NCBI GenBank assembly: GCA_015232355.1
Contig: JADFZW010000001.1
Span: 186,001-250,000, forward strand
DNA: 64,000 bases
Reading direction: 5' to 3'
Source of the DNA: Oligoflexia bacterium
Lineage (GTDB): Bacteria > Bdellovibrionota > Bacteriovoracia > Bacteriovoracales > Bacteriovoracaceae
Part shown: positions 17,696 to 26,417 of the stretch, piece by piece
Numbering within the stretch: position 1 is the first letter of the stretch
Layout: each line of letters opens with the position of its first letter
Made by a program: the position numbers and the translations under genes
Notes under the pieces: model-generated
Database searches by the model: none
Seen by the model: only the letters and a program-made list of their open reading frames with translations
What the model was told of the DNA's origin: nothing

Positions 17696-18742
17696 ATGAA
17701 AAAAGAAGCGTGCCGCTATGGAACACATAGAGTTATTTTCCCTGAGAAAGTTCTTCCTCAAACAGCTCAAAGAATCGACAACTCTCTACCAATCTACGAT
17801 AACGAATTATTAGTTGAAGTAGATACTTTAAATATAGATTCAGCATCCTTTAGACAAATGAAAGAGGCATGCAATCACGATATCGAAGGTGTAAAAAAAA
17901 TGATTCTCTCAATTGTTAAAGAGAGAGGAAAACAACAAAACCCAGTTACCGGATCAGGCGGAATGCTTCTGGGAAAAGTAAAAGAGATCGGTTCAAAATA
18001 TCCAAACATAAAAAATTTTAAAGTAGGTGATAAGGTTGCAAGTTTAGTATCGCTATCACTTACTCCACTTCATATCGAAGAAATCATAACTGTTTTTCCA
18101 GATCGTGATCAAGTGAAGATTAAAGGATACGCAGTATTTTTTGCTTCTGGCGTTTTAGCAAAAATCCCAACTGACATGCCAGAGACTTTGGCACTCGCAA
18201 TCTTAGATGTTGCCGGCGCTCCTGCTCAAACATATCGTTTAGTAAAACCAAATCAAAATGTAGTTATCATTGGTGCCGGTGGAAAATCTGGAAGTATCTG
18301 CTGTGCTGTTGCTCGCGATATCTTGGGGCCAACAGGTAAGTTGATTGCTATTCAACCATCTGAGAAGGGACGTAATCGAATTAAAGAACTCGGATATTGT
18401 GATGAGGTTTTGGGAGTAGATGCTTGCAGTCCAGTTGATTGTCAAAAAGAAGTTGAAAGAATCACCAATGGAGAGATGGCAGATGTAGTAATCAACTGTG
18501 CTCCAGTTGAAAATACAGAGATGTCTTCTGTTATGTGTGCAAAGAACTCTAACAATGCAACTGTATACTTTTTCACTATGGCCACAAGTTTTACCAAGGC
18601 GGCACTAGGAGCAGAGGGAATTGGTTCCGATGCTCTACTTATTGTTGGTAACGGATATGCTCCTAACCATGATTTGATTGCTTTGGATGTAGTTCGTAAG
18701 CATAAAAAATTAAGAGATCTATTCGAAAAAGTTTATTCTTAA
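17696..18742 (+). CDS. kdd: L-erythro-3,5-diaminohexanoate dehydrogenase
   Basis: Oxidises 3,5-diaminohexanoate to 3-keto-5-aminohexanoate with NAD(P)+. The N-terminal block (KKEACRYGTHRVIFP, about residues 2-16) and the GSGGMLLGKV segment are typical of Kdd. A Rossmann motif (VVIIGAGGKSGSICCAVARD) lies near residue 190. The frame opens at a TTG (17681), but that TTGGAG is the ribosome-binding site itself; ATG 17696 is the sensible start, giving 348 residues. First gene of the rightward lysine operon. Family membership is confirmed by the kam and kce neighbours. Confidence 0.95.
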   Translation: MKKEACRYGTHRVIFPEKVLPQTAQRIDNSLPIYDNELLVEVDTLNIDSASFRQMKEACNHDIEGVKKMILSIVKERGKQQNPVTGSGGMLLGKVKEIGSKYPNIKNFKVGDKVASLVSLSLTPLHIEEIITVFPDRDQVKIKGYAVFFASGVLAKIPTDMPETLALAILDVAGAPAQTYRLVKPNQNVVIIGAGGKSGSICCAVARDILGPTGKLIAIQPSEKGRNRIKELGYCDEVLGVDACSPVDCQKEVERITNGEMADVVINCAPVENTEMSSVMCAKNSNNATVYFFTMATSFTKAALGAEGIGSDALLIVGNGYAPNHDLIALDVVRKHKKLRDLFEKVYS

Positions 18743-18770
18743 ATCATATTAAATTTAATATAATTTAAGA

Positions 18771-19916
18771 ATGAAAACTATCGCCTTTATTGGTTCTGAT
18801 AAGAATGCGGGTAAAACTACCTCTCTTAATTTTGTTTATCAAAAATTAAAAAGAGAAGCTAAAGAAGTTAAAGAAGCTAAAGAAAGAAATTTTATCATTA
18901 CCTCTGTTGGAATCAATGGCGAGGAGTTTGACAACTACGAAAGCTCCGATCTTCATAAATATCTAAAGCCAGATATAACAATATATCGAGGCGACTACTT
19001 TGTTACTGCTACCGAACATCTGGAAAAATTAAGCGGACAATATAAAATCATCCACATCTTTGATGGCCCAAGATTTTCTAAAATTTTAATTTTGGGCCAG
19101 ATGTTGGTTGATTGTAAATTAGTATTGGAGGGCCCAAATGAAAAGGATGAGTTGCTGGAAGTAAAAAATTATTTAAATTTAAATTCAAAAAAAGGTTCAC
19201 TTCAACATCAACATCAATTTTTTCTAATTGATGGCTCTATTGATAGACAGGTGCTGGCCCATCCTAAAATCAGTGACTACTTTTTCTTTTCGCTCCTTCT
19301 AAGTAATCGTCCAGAGCAGATCAATAAGGCAAATAATTTGTTAGTTCCAATAGGGCTTGTTAGTTGCGATCATTGTATAGCAGATTACATAAGAAACATT
19401 TTAAATAATGATAAGAATGGTAACAACACAAAATCTCTGCTCTTAAAAATAGAATACGAACAGGGTAAAAGTAATAGTATTTCCACTATCTACCGAGGAA
19501 CCAAGATAGCTTTTTTAGATGATGAACTTATTAAACATTGTATAAAATACTCCGATACCGATAGTAACAGCAATCTCTACCTCTACCTAAACAGTGCACT
19601 TACAAAATCGCTTAATAATATCTTAGTTCCATTTAAACACTTAAAAATAATTCTTGATAACTTTACTATCTATCAAGATGTCTCAGCCTGCAAGACCTCC
19701 CTTCTAAGTGATGTCTTGGATCTCGCCAAGGATCTAGTCAAAGATAAAGACCACAAAATACTTTTATTAAATCAAATCAATGTCTCGGCACTCTTTATGA
19801 GAGAAGAAGTTGATATGGATACATCCATAATACACAAGTACAGTGGTAAAAAACCGGTAATAAATATCTTCAGAGAGAACTTAAATGAAATTAGAGTTAG
19901 CAAATGGTTTAATTAA
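18771..19916 (+). CDS. kamB: Lysine 5,6-aminomutase reactivase subunit KamB
   Basis: The N-terminus has a P-loop (GSDKNAGKTT, about residues 8-17), and the protein then follows the KamB pattern (VTSVGINGEEFDN-like block, TEHLE, HIFDGPR). KamB and the MutS-like KamC are the pair found in lysine-fermentation clusters and are thought to reactivate the adenosylcobalamin aminomutase KamDE. An Ala-Lys-Glu repeat expansion (about 28-38) and a Gln-His repeat are low-complexity additions. The 3' end overlaps kamC by 32 bases, which implies coupled translation. The name rests mainly on position and P-loop; the ATPase role is inferred. Confidence 0.82.
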   Translation: MKTIAFIGSDKNAGKTTSLNFVYQKLKREAKEVKEAKERNFIITSVGINGEEFDNYESSDLHKYLKPDITIYRGDYFVTATEHLEKLSGQYKIIHIFDGPRFSKILILGQMLVDCKLVLEGPNEKDELLEVKNYLNLNSKKGSLQHQHQFFLIDGSIDRQVLAHPKISDYFFFSLLLSNRPEQINKANNLLVPIGLVSCDHCIADYIRNILNNDKNGNNTKSLLLKIEYEQGKSNSISTIYRGTKIAFLDDELIKHCIKYSDTDSNSNLYLYLNSALTKSLNNILVPFKHLKIILDNFTIYQDVSACKTSLLSDVLDLAKDLVKDKDHKILLLNQINVSALFMREEVDMDTSIIHKYSGKKPVINIFRENLNEIRVSKWFN

Positions 19917-21525
19917 GAAAGAGTTGTTCGAAGAATTAGAGATTGAAAATTACTTTAAATTATTTGATCTGGATATTCCTTTGCTCCAACATAAAATTCT
20001 TAACTTCTTAACTCAAGAAGAGGGTTTTGATCACTTCCAAAGTTTGAAAGAAATTGAAGATAGAATTGGAAATGAAACTATCGATAAGATAATCTCCCAA
20101 AGCAGATCTCTTGCAAACTTAGATAAAATCCTTCCTCTTTTCCAGAGTGGAAAACTGCAACTTTATCAATTCTATACTCTAGGAAATTATCTGGTCAGCG
20201 AGTTAGAAATCATCAAAATGGAAGAAAAAGATGGTGTTGAAAATAGGAATAAAATCTCGCTACTTGCAAAGTTAGTGAAACTTTTAGAGGAGTACTTAGA
20301 AGATAATTTTAGGAATTTTTTAATACCTGAGAATTTTTCGGATACCTTAACGGAGATTAAAATTCTTGAAGATAATATCTCAAAAGCAATAACTGAATAT
20401 GAAAAGGATATCTTACAGCAAACTAAACTCAAGATGCTCTATCCATATCCCAAAGAGGTAAGCGCGCAAGAGGTTTCAAAAAATAAAAAAATTGAGAAAT
20501 CTCCTCTGCTAACGGTAAGTAAGCAAAGTGGGCACTCTTATTCTTATTATCTAATTGATTATCAACTTCCAAAGAGTATAAAGAGTCAAATCTCTAAAAA
20601 GGATAAGCTTGCACTCAACCTCTCTCAAGAATTAGAAAATAAATTACAACAATTAAACAACAAAATAAAAAAATTCTATCCTGAGTTCAACAAATGCTAC
20701 CAGCAGCGCTTAGAGTTAACATTCAACTACTGCTTAGTTTGGTGTAAACAACGTTACTCTCTCTCATTTCCAACATTTCAAACCTTTCCAACAAATTTGC
20801 ACTACTCTTTCACAATTCAAGAGGGAATTTTACCTGCACTAAAGAATAAAGAGGAAAAACAAAAACGCTACACTCCACTAAGCATCGATATCGAAAATGG
20901 TTCCAATGTTTTGTTTGGTGGGAATATGAGTGGTAAAACCACTCTGCTTAAAACCATCTATTTCTTGCTAATGATGATAAAAATCGGACTGCCAATTCCC
21001 GCAAAAAAATTATCTATTTCAAAATTTCCATCTCAAATTTTAATCCATCTTCCAAGTTATGGAAATTTACAAACTGGTCTTTCTAGCTTTGCAGAAGAGA
21101 TGAATTTCTTCTCTCAAAAATTTGAAACTGGCAGCGTAGTATTAGTTGATGAACTATTTAAATCAACTAACCCACTTAGCGGCGCAATGCTGTCAAATAT
21201 ATTTTTAGAGGAGTTTTCAGACTCAAAAAAGGAGATACTCTTTTTTTGCAGCACTCACTATACCGAAGTTTTATCTAATAACTCTATCTCTCTCTATCGT
21301 ATGAGTGAAGGTAGTGAAGGTAATGAAGGTAATAATACAAATAAGGAGTTCTCAGTAGAACTCTTTTGTAAAAGAGAAGATAATAGTAGCAGCGATAAGA
21401 GCGATAGAGATAAGAATTTACAAACCTGGGCCCATAACAATCTAAAGCGACCTCTCTCTTTGGCACTCAATTTTTCTATCTCTGAAACAATAAAAGAAAA
21501 GATCAAACTCTCTTTAAAAGAATAG
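19885..21525 (+). CDS. kamC: MutS-like ATPase, lysine 5,6-aminomutase reactivase KamC
   Basis: The C-terminal ABC/MutS ATPase domain has Walker A GGNMSGKTTLLKT (about residues 349-361), a Walker B/catalytic VVLVDELFKSTNP (about 418-430) and a downstream CSTHYTEVL His-loop. The N-terminal part is helical, like the MutS core, but no mismatch-recognition domain is present, so this is not a DNA-repair MutS. This architecture and position define KamC of lysine clusters. Glu-Gly-Asn and Asp-Arg repeats near residues 475-520 are in-frame expansions. The ATG at 19885 lies inside kamB. Confidence 0.85.
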   Translation: MKLELANGLIKKELFEELEIENYFKLFDLDIPLLQHKILNFLTQEEGFDHFQSLKEIEDRIGNETIDKIISQSRSLANLDKILPLFQSGKLQLYQFYTLGNYLVSELEIIKMEEKDGVENRNKISLLAKLVKLLEEYLEDNFRNFLIPENFSDTLTEIKILEDNISKAITEYEKDILQQTKLKMLYPYPKEVSAQEVSKNKKIEKSPLLTVSKQSGHSYSYYLIDYQLPKSIKSQISKKDKLALNLSQELENKLQQLNNKIKKFYPEFNKCYQQRLELTFNYCLVWCKQRYSLSFPTFQTFPTNLHYSFTIQEGILPALKNKEEKQKRYTPLSIDIENGSNVLFGGNMSGKTTLLKTIYFLLMMIKIGLPIPAKKLSISKFPSQILIHLPSYGNLQTGLSSFAEEMNFFSQKFETGSVVLVDELFKSTNPLSGAMLSNIFLEEFSDSKKEILFFCSTHYTEVLSNNSISLYRMSEGSEGNEGNNTNKEFSVELFCKREDNSSSDKSDRDKNLQTWAHNNLKRPLSLALNFSISETIKEKIKLSLKE

Positions 21526-21599
21526 TCAAAATCCTAAATAAACGTTAAAATAAGCGATATTTTTTTGTTTTAATTATTAAAATAAAGGAGTGCGTTTTA

Positions 21600-23159
21600 A
21601 TGCCTAATATCCATCTAGATCCAAACAAAATTCACCGTGCAAAAGATCTAGCACGAGAAATTGCAAAAGAGGTTCATCAATTTGTAAAATTGCATTCATC
21701 AGTTTCAGTAGAACGTGCTGTTTTACGTCTCTATGGAGTTGATGGCGTTGATAAGGATGGCACTCCATTCTCCAATAGAATCGTTGACATCTTGAAACGC
21801 AAAGAGCGTTTAGGTACTGGAATCTCTCATCACTTCGCTGCCGCTCTCTTAAAAACTAAAAGAGATCCTCAAGCAACCGCTGAAATAATTATTGATAACA
21901 AAATTGATTTTGGAAATATTACATCTTTTTCTGCCGGAGAAATTCGCGCAAAAGAAGAGGAGATGGCCAACAAAGCAGTTGAGCTGATCGATAAATCAAG
22001 AAAGGTAAAACAAGAAAAACAACAACGCTACAAAGTTCCTCCCACACCTTGGCGCTATCTAATCGTGGCCACTGGAAATATTTACGAGGATCGTACACAA
22101 GCAAAAGCAGCAGTAATGGCGGGAGCAGATATTATTGCAGTTATTAGAAGTACTGCTCAATCACTCTTAGATTATGTTCCTTACGGTGCAACCACTACTG
22201 GATTTGGTGGAACCTTTGCCACTCAAGAAAATTTTAGAATTATGAGGGCCGCTTTAGATGAAGCATGCGAAGAGTTTGGTCGTTACATTCGCTTAGTAAA
22301 TTACTCCTCCGGACTTTGTATGGCCGAAATTGCAACCTGTGCGGCCCTAGAAAATTTAGATATGCTCTTAAACGATTCCATGTATGGAATTCTTTTTAGA
22401 GATATAAATGCTAAACGAACTTTTATTGATCAATATTTTAGTCGCTTAATCTGCGCTCGCTCTAAAATAATAATTAATACTGGAGAAGATAACTATTTAA
22501 CTACCTCCGATGCTATTGAGAATGCATACACTGTAACTGCCTCTCAATTAATTAACGAAGCATTGGCAAAGGACTCACTCTTAACAGAAGATCTGATGGG
22601 ATTAGGACATGCATATGAGATAAATCCTAAAGTAGAAAATGCATTTCTTTACGAGTTGGCACACGCAGAATTGGCATGCACTTTATTTCCAAATGCTCCT
22701 CTCAAGTATATGCCTCCAACAAAATATAAGAGCACTGATATCTTCCAATCTCACGCCATGGATACACTATTTAATTTAGCATCAGTTACCACTCATCAAG
22801 GAATTCATTTAGCAGGTATCTTAACCGAAGCAATTCATACACCGCTAATGCAAGATCGATATAAAGCGCTTAACAGTATCAACTATGCTTTTAATGTGGC
22901 CAAAAATTTGGGTGAGGAGATTGAATATAAAAAAGATGGTTTCATTGTAAAACGTGCAAACCAAGTATTAGATGAAGTTCTTTCCTTCCTTGAAAAAGTT
23001 AAGGGTATTGGTTTGATCAACGCCATTGCCGAAGGATCATTTGCAGACGTAAAACGTCTACCAACTGGTGGTAAGGGACTTGATGGGGTATTTAAGAAAG
23101 ATCGAGATTACTCAAATCCTGTTATGGATAAAATTGAGAGAGAGGGAGTGATTAAATAA
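21600..23159 (+). CDS. kamD: D-lysine/L-beta-lysine 5,6-aminomutase alpha subunit
   Basis: The 519-residue large subunit forms the TIM barrel that holds adenosylcobalamin and PLP and moves the terminal amino group of beta-lysine from C6 to C5. Colinear with the clostridial protein from residue 1 (DPNKIHRAKDLAREIA) to the end (DRDYSNPVMDKIEREG). Conserved barrel segments include TTTGFGGTFATQENF and HQGIHLAGILTEAIHTP. AAAGGAG lies before the ATG. Its stop overlaps the kamE start (TAATG), as expected for subunits made in equal amounts. Needs cobalamin, for which no genes are present here. Confidence 0.97.
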   Translation: MPNIHLDPNKIHRAKDLAREIAKEVHQFVKLHSSVSVERAVLRLYGVDGVDKDGTPFSNRIVDILKRKERLGTGISHHFAAALLKTKRDPQATAEIIIDNKIDFGNITSFSAGEIRAKEEEMANKAVELIDKSRKVKQEKQQRYKVPPTPWRYLIVATGNIYEDRTQAKAAVMAGADIIAVIRSTAQSLLDYVPYGATTTGFGGTFATQENFRIMRAALDEACEEFGRYIRLVNYSSGLCMAEIATCAALENLDMLLNDSMYGILFRDINAKRTFIDQYFSRLICARSKIIINTGEDNYLTTSDAIENAYTVTASQLINEALAKDSLLTEDLMGLGHAYEINPKVENAFLYELAHAELACTLFPNAPLKYMPPTKYKSTDIFQSHAMDTLFNLASVTTHQGIHLAGILTEAIHTPLMQDRYKALNSINYAFNVAKNLGEEIEYKKDGFIVKRANQVLDEVLSFLEKVKGIGLINAIAEGSFADVKRLPTGGKGLDGVFKKDRDYSNPVMDKIEREGVIK

Positions 23160-24124
23160 TGAGTGCACAAAAAACAAAAACAAAAACAAAAACAAGAACA
23201 AAATTAAAAACAAAACCAAAAGTACAACCAAAAGCAAATGCAAAACCAAAAGCAAAAGCAAATGCTAAGACAAAAGTAGATGATCTCTCCACCATTCAAA
23301 TGATCAAACCCTATGGTGATACTCTAAATGATGGTGTAGTTCAACTCTCCTTCACTCTACCAGTAGAATGCTCCGCTCGTGCGAAGAAAGCAGCAGAATT
23401 ATATGTACAAAAACTTAGCTTCGATGAAGTTCAAGTTACTCACGCTCATAAAATCGCTCACAATTTTACTTACTTTGTAGTCTACGCTCGTGCAAAACAC
23501 ATGATCGATTATTCAAAGGTTAAAGCATCCGAAGTAACAACCAAAGAGATGGATTTTTATCAGATCAATGATTTGATCAAAAATAGACTTCTTCGTCCAT
23601 TGGTAGTTGTCGGTGCCACTATTGGTGACGATGCTCACACTGTAGGTATCGATGCTATTATGAACATGAAGGGATACAATCAAAATTATGGTTTAGAAAG
23701 ATATCCTGAGATTCGTGCTTACAATATGGGTGCTCAAATTCCTACCGAAGAACTTTTAAAGAAAGCACTAGAAATCGATGCTGATGCCATTTTAGTTTCC
23801 CAAACTGTAACTCAAAAGGATGCTCACATTAGAAACTTCACTGCATTTATTGAATTGTTGGAAGCAGAAAATTTAAGAAAGAAATTCTTGTTAGTGGCCG
23901 GTGGCCCACGAGTGACTAATGATCTAGCAATTGAACTTGGTTATGAAGCTGGCTTTGGTCCAGGCACTCTTCCCTCTCAAGTTGCTTCATTTCTAATCAC
24001 TAAGATCCTAGATAAGAAAGGTATTAACTACGAAAATAGTAATAATAATAAAAATACTAACGATAACATTAACTTTCACACTAATACTAATGTTAGCGCT
24101 AGCTACTACCAAGATGGAGAATAA
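23159..24124 (+). CDS. kamE: D-lysine/L-beta-lysine 5,6-aminomutase beta subunit
   Basis: The small subunit carries the B12-binding Rossmann domain. The DxHxxG motif (DDAHTVG, about residues 158-164) supplies the cobalt-ligating His. The nearby Lys in MNMKGYNQ corresponds to the one that forms the PLP Schiff base in the open state. GGPR and FGPGTLPSQVA complete the cobalamin site. The first 40 residues are a Lys-Thr/Lys-Ala repeat tract absent from typical homologues. The C-terminal 30 residues are Asn-rich low complexity. Both look like tandem-repeat expansions outside the folded core. Confidence 0.97.
   Translation: MSAQKTKTKTKTRTKLKTKPKVQPKANAKPKAKANAKTKVDDLSTIQMIKPYGDTLNDGVVQLSFTLPVECSARAKKAAELYVQKLSFDEVQVTHAHKIAHNFTYFVVYARAKHMIDYSKVKASEVTTKEMDFYQINDLIKNRLLRPLVVVGATIGDDAHTVGIDAIMNMKGYNQNYGLERYPEIRAYNMGAQIPTEELLKKALEIDADAILVSQTVTQKDAHIRNFTAFIELLEAENLRKKFLLVAGGPRVTNDLAIELGYEAGFGPGTLPSQVASFLITKILDKKGINYENSNNNKNTNDNINFHTNTNVSASYYQDGE
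23169..23218. repeat. 6-bp in-frame repeat in kamE N-terminus
   Basis: Repeated ACAAAA units give alternating Lys-Thr at residues 4-20 of KamE, followed by Lys-Ala/Pro repeats. Not conserved in the family's core and probably disordered. Confidence 0.75.
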
Positions 24125-24127
24125 AAA

Positions 24128-25396
24128 ATGCGTAATACAAAAGAACTAGAAAAACCAAAATTAAAATTAAATCGTACAGATGAACTATACAAAGAAGCAT
24201 GGGATTTAATTCCAGGTGCAGTTGCAGGCATCAGACGTCCTTATAATTTTGTTCCTGGTGAATATCCAATATTCTTCCAAAGCGCCAAGGGTGGTAAAGT
24301 AACCGATGCTGATGGAAATGAATATTTGGATATGCTTTGCTCTTATGGCCCAATTATTATTGGTCACCGTGAAGAGGAAATCGACAACGCTGTAATCGAG
24401 CAGATGAGAAATCATGGTTTTTGTATGTCTTTAGTTCAAGAGGTGCAAAATAAACTCGCTCACAAATTACGCTCGATAATTCCTTGTTGTGAAAAAGTCT
24501 CCTTCGTTAAAACTGGTTCAGATGCAACTACCATCGCCACTAGAGTTGCTCGCGCCTACACTGGAAAATTAAAAATATTACGTTGTGGTTATCATGGTTG
24601 GCATGATTGGTGCGTAGAAGTTAAAGGTGGAATCCCAAATAAATTTTATGAAGATGTTCATGAGTTTCATTACAATCATCTTGATGAAGTTGAAAAACTA
24701 CTTAAAGAACATGCTAACAATGTTGCCGCTATTATTGTAACTCCAGTAGGTCATCCTCTAGCAGAAAATGTACAAATGCCTAAACCAGGTTACTTGCAAG
24801 AGTTGCAAAAGTTGGCCCGCCATCATGGTGCTGTTTTAATCTTTGATGAAATTAGAAGTGGATTTAGAGTGAATTTAGGTGGGGCCCAAAAAGAGTTTGG
24901 AGTTACACCTGATCTTGCAGTCTTTGGAAAAGCAATGGGCAATGGTTATCCAATCAGCGCACTTGTAGGAAAAAAAGAGATTATGGATGTGTTGGTAGAT
25001 AAAGTATTCTTAAGCTCAACATTTTTTCCAAATAGCTTAGAGATGGTAGCTGCTTTAAAAAATATTGAAATTTTAGAGCGCGATAAAATTCTAGATGCTA
25101 TCAAAGTTAAGGGACAAAAATTTGCAACTAAAGTGAAAAAGTATATAGCTGAAAGTGAGATTCCTTGTGAATTTTCAGGTGAACCATGGATGCCTTATAT
25201 AACATTTCCAAAGGATGAAAAAAAGTTATACAAAGATTTACGTAATCGCTTCTACACTGAACTAATCAGAAGAAATGTATTCTTACAACCATATCACCAC
25301 GGTTACATTGCTTACAGACACAGTGATGCTGATCTAGACAATGCTTGTGAAATGATTGGTGAAAGTTTATGGAGTTTAAAAGCACTTCTTAAATAA
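24128..25396 (+). CDS. Class III aminotransferase, probable acyl-CoA beta-transaminase (Kat-like)
   Basis: Glutamate-1-semialdehyde-aminomutase-like class III enzyme of 422 residues. It has VKTGSDATTIATRVARA for the PLP phosphate, FDEIRSGFR for the cofactor Asp, and the Schiff-base Lys in VFGKAMGNGYP. It sits three bases after kamE and 19 before kce, inside the lysine operon. A characterised relative in such clusters, Kat from the Cloacimonas lineage, transaminates 3-aminobutyryl-CoA to acetoacetyl-CoA. No Kal ammonia-lyase is found here, so the same role is inferred. A GsaM/HemL role in haem synthesis is unlikely given the context. Confidence 0.85.
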   Translation: MRNTKELEKPKLKLNRTDELYKEAWDLIPGAVAGIRRPYNFVPGEYPIFFQSAKGGKVTDADGNEYLDMLCSYGPIIIGHREEEIDNAVIEQMRNHGFCMSLVQEVQNKLAHKLRSIIPCCEKVSFVKTGSDATTIATRVARAYTGKLKILRCGYHGWHDWCVEVKGGIPNKFYEDVHEFHYNHLDEVEKLLKEHANNVAAIIVTPVGHPLAENVQMPKPGYLQELQKLARHHGAVLIFDEIRSGFRVNLGGAQKEFGVTPDLAVFGKAMGNGYPISALVGKKEIMDVLVDKVFLSSTFFPNSLEMVAALKNIEILERDKILDAIKVKGQKFATKVKKYIAESEIPCEFSGEPWMPYITFPKDEKKLYKDLRNRFYTELIRRNVFLQPYHHGYIAYRHSDADLDNACEMIGESLWSLKALLK

Positions 25397-25415
25397 ACAG
25401 TAAACAGGAGCAAAT

Positions 25416-26243
25416 ATGAGTAGTAATAATAATATGAATCCCATAATTATTTCCTGCCCCGTGGTCGGGGCCGAACATACGAGAGAGAGTTATCCTCATC
25501 TCCCTCTCACACCCGAAGAGATTGCCAATTCTGCAGCGGAAGCAGTGGCAGCTGGTGCGAGCATTATTCATCTTCATGTAAGAGATGAAAATGGACGTCC
25601 AACTCAGAGAGTGGATATCTTTGAAAAGGTTTCAAAATTAATTCGTGAACGTTGTGAGTGTATTTTACAATACTCTACAGGTGGCGCAGTTGGAACTGCC
25701 GTTGATCTTCGTTGTGCTCCTCTCTCTCTCAAACCTGAAATGGGCACACTATCCATGGGCACGATGAATTTTGGATCAGACATCTTTGAAAATTCTGAAG
25801 CAACTATTATTCAAATATCCAAAGCACTACAAGAAAATGGTGTTGTGGCCGAATTAGAAATTTTTGATTATGGAATGCTTGAGGCGGTTGAACGCTTTAA
25901 AAAGAAAAATCTTATTCCACATAAATTTCATGTTGATTTTGTTTTAGGTGTCCCTGGAGGAATGAGTGGCGAGATAAGAAATTTAGTAATGTTAGTTGAT
26001 CGTTTGCCGGCGAACCAAACTTGGGCCGTAGCAGGCATTGGTCGCTATCAATTACCTCTCGCCACTGCTGCTGTAGCAATGGGTGGACACGTTCGCGTGG
26101 GCATTGAAGACAACATCTTTTATCGTAAAGGTGAAATGTGTAAATCAAATGCAGAACTAATTAAAAGAGTTGTCCGCATTGCTAATGAGTTTGATCGCCA
26201 TCCTGCAACCGTGGCCGAAGCAAAGAAAATACTTGCTATCTAA
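25416..26243 (+). CDS. kce: 3-keto-5-aminohexanoate cleavage enzyme
   Basis: BKACE-family (DUF849) zinc enzyme that splits 3-keto-5-aminohexanoate with acetyl-CoA into acetoacetate and 3-aminobutyryl-CoA. Zinc-ligating His residues lie in IHLHVRD (about 45-51). Further conserved segments are YSTGGAVG, MGTMNFG, VDFVLGVPGGMSG and HVRVGIEDNIF, whose Glu is the last ligand. Length 275 is standard. AGGAG precedes the ATG. Last gene of the operon; a weak hairpin follows the stop. Confidence 0.95.
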   Translation: MSSNNNMNPIIISCPVVGAEHTRESYPHLPLTPEEIANSAAEAVAAGASIIHLHVRDENGRPTQRVDIFEKVSKLIRERCECILQYSTGGAVGTAVDLRCAPLSLKPEMGTLSMGTMNFGSDIFENSEATIIQISKALQENGVVAELEIFDYGMLEAVERFKKKNLIPHKFHVDFVLGVPGGMSGEIRNLVMLVDRLPANQTWAVAGIGRYQLPLATAAVAMGGHVRVGIEDNIFYRKGEMCKSNAELIKRVVRIANEFDRHPATVAEAKKILAI

Positions 26244-26251
26244 TCAACAAT

Positions 26252-26267
26252 TAAACCTTTTGGTTTA
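26252..26267 (+). terminator. Possible weak terminator after kce
   Basis: TAAACC (26252-26257) pairs with GGTTTA (26262-26267) around TTTT, followed by three T. Short and AT-rich, so only a candidate. Confidence 0.35.
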
Positions 26268-26417
26268 TTTGCTCAAAACACCCCAAATTAAAAAATATAT
26301 AGATGCTAAACATGCTTTAAAATAAAGTTGAATTAATTTTGTATAATATTTTTAGTATATTTTAAAATTTGGATTATAATACTTAGTAATAGTAATTTAT
26401 TTCGATAGGAGAAGTTG

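Noticed and set aside
19885..21525. Call as DNA mismatch repair MutS
   Set aside because: No mismatch-binding N-terminal domain, and the lysine-cluster position identifies KamC.
24128..25396. Call as HemL glutamate-1-semialdehyde aminomutase for haem synthesis
   Set aside because: Family resemblance exists, but it lies inside the kam-kce operon between kamE and kce and shares no operon with haem genes.
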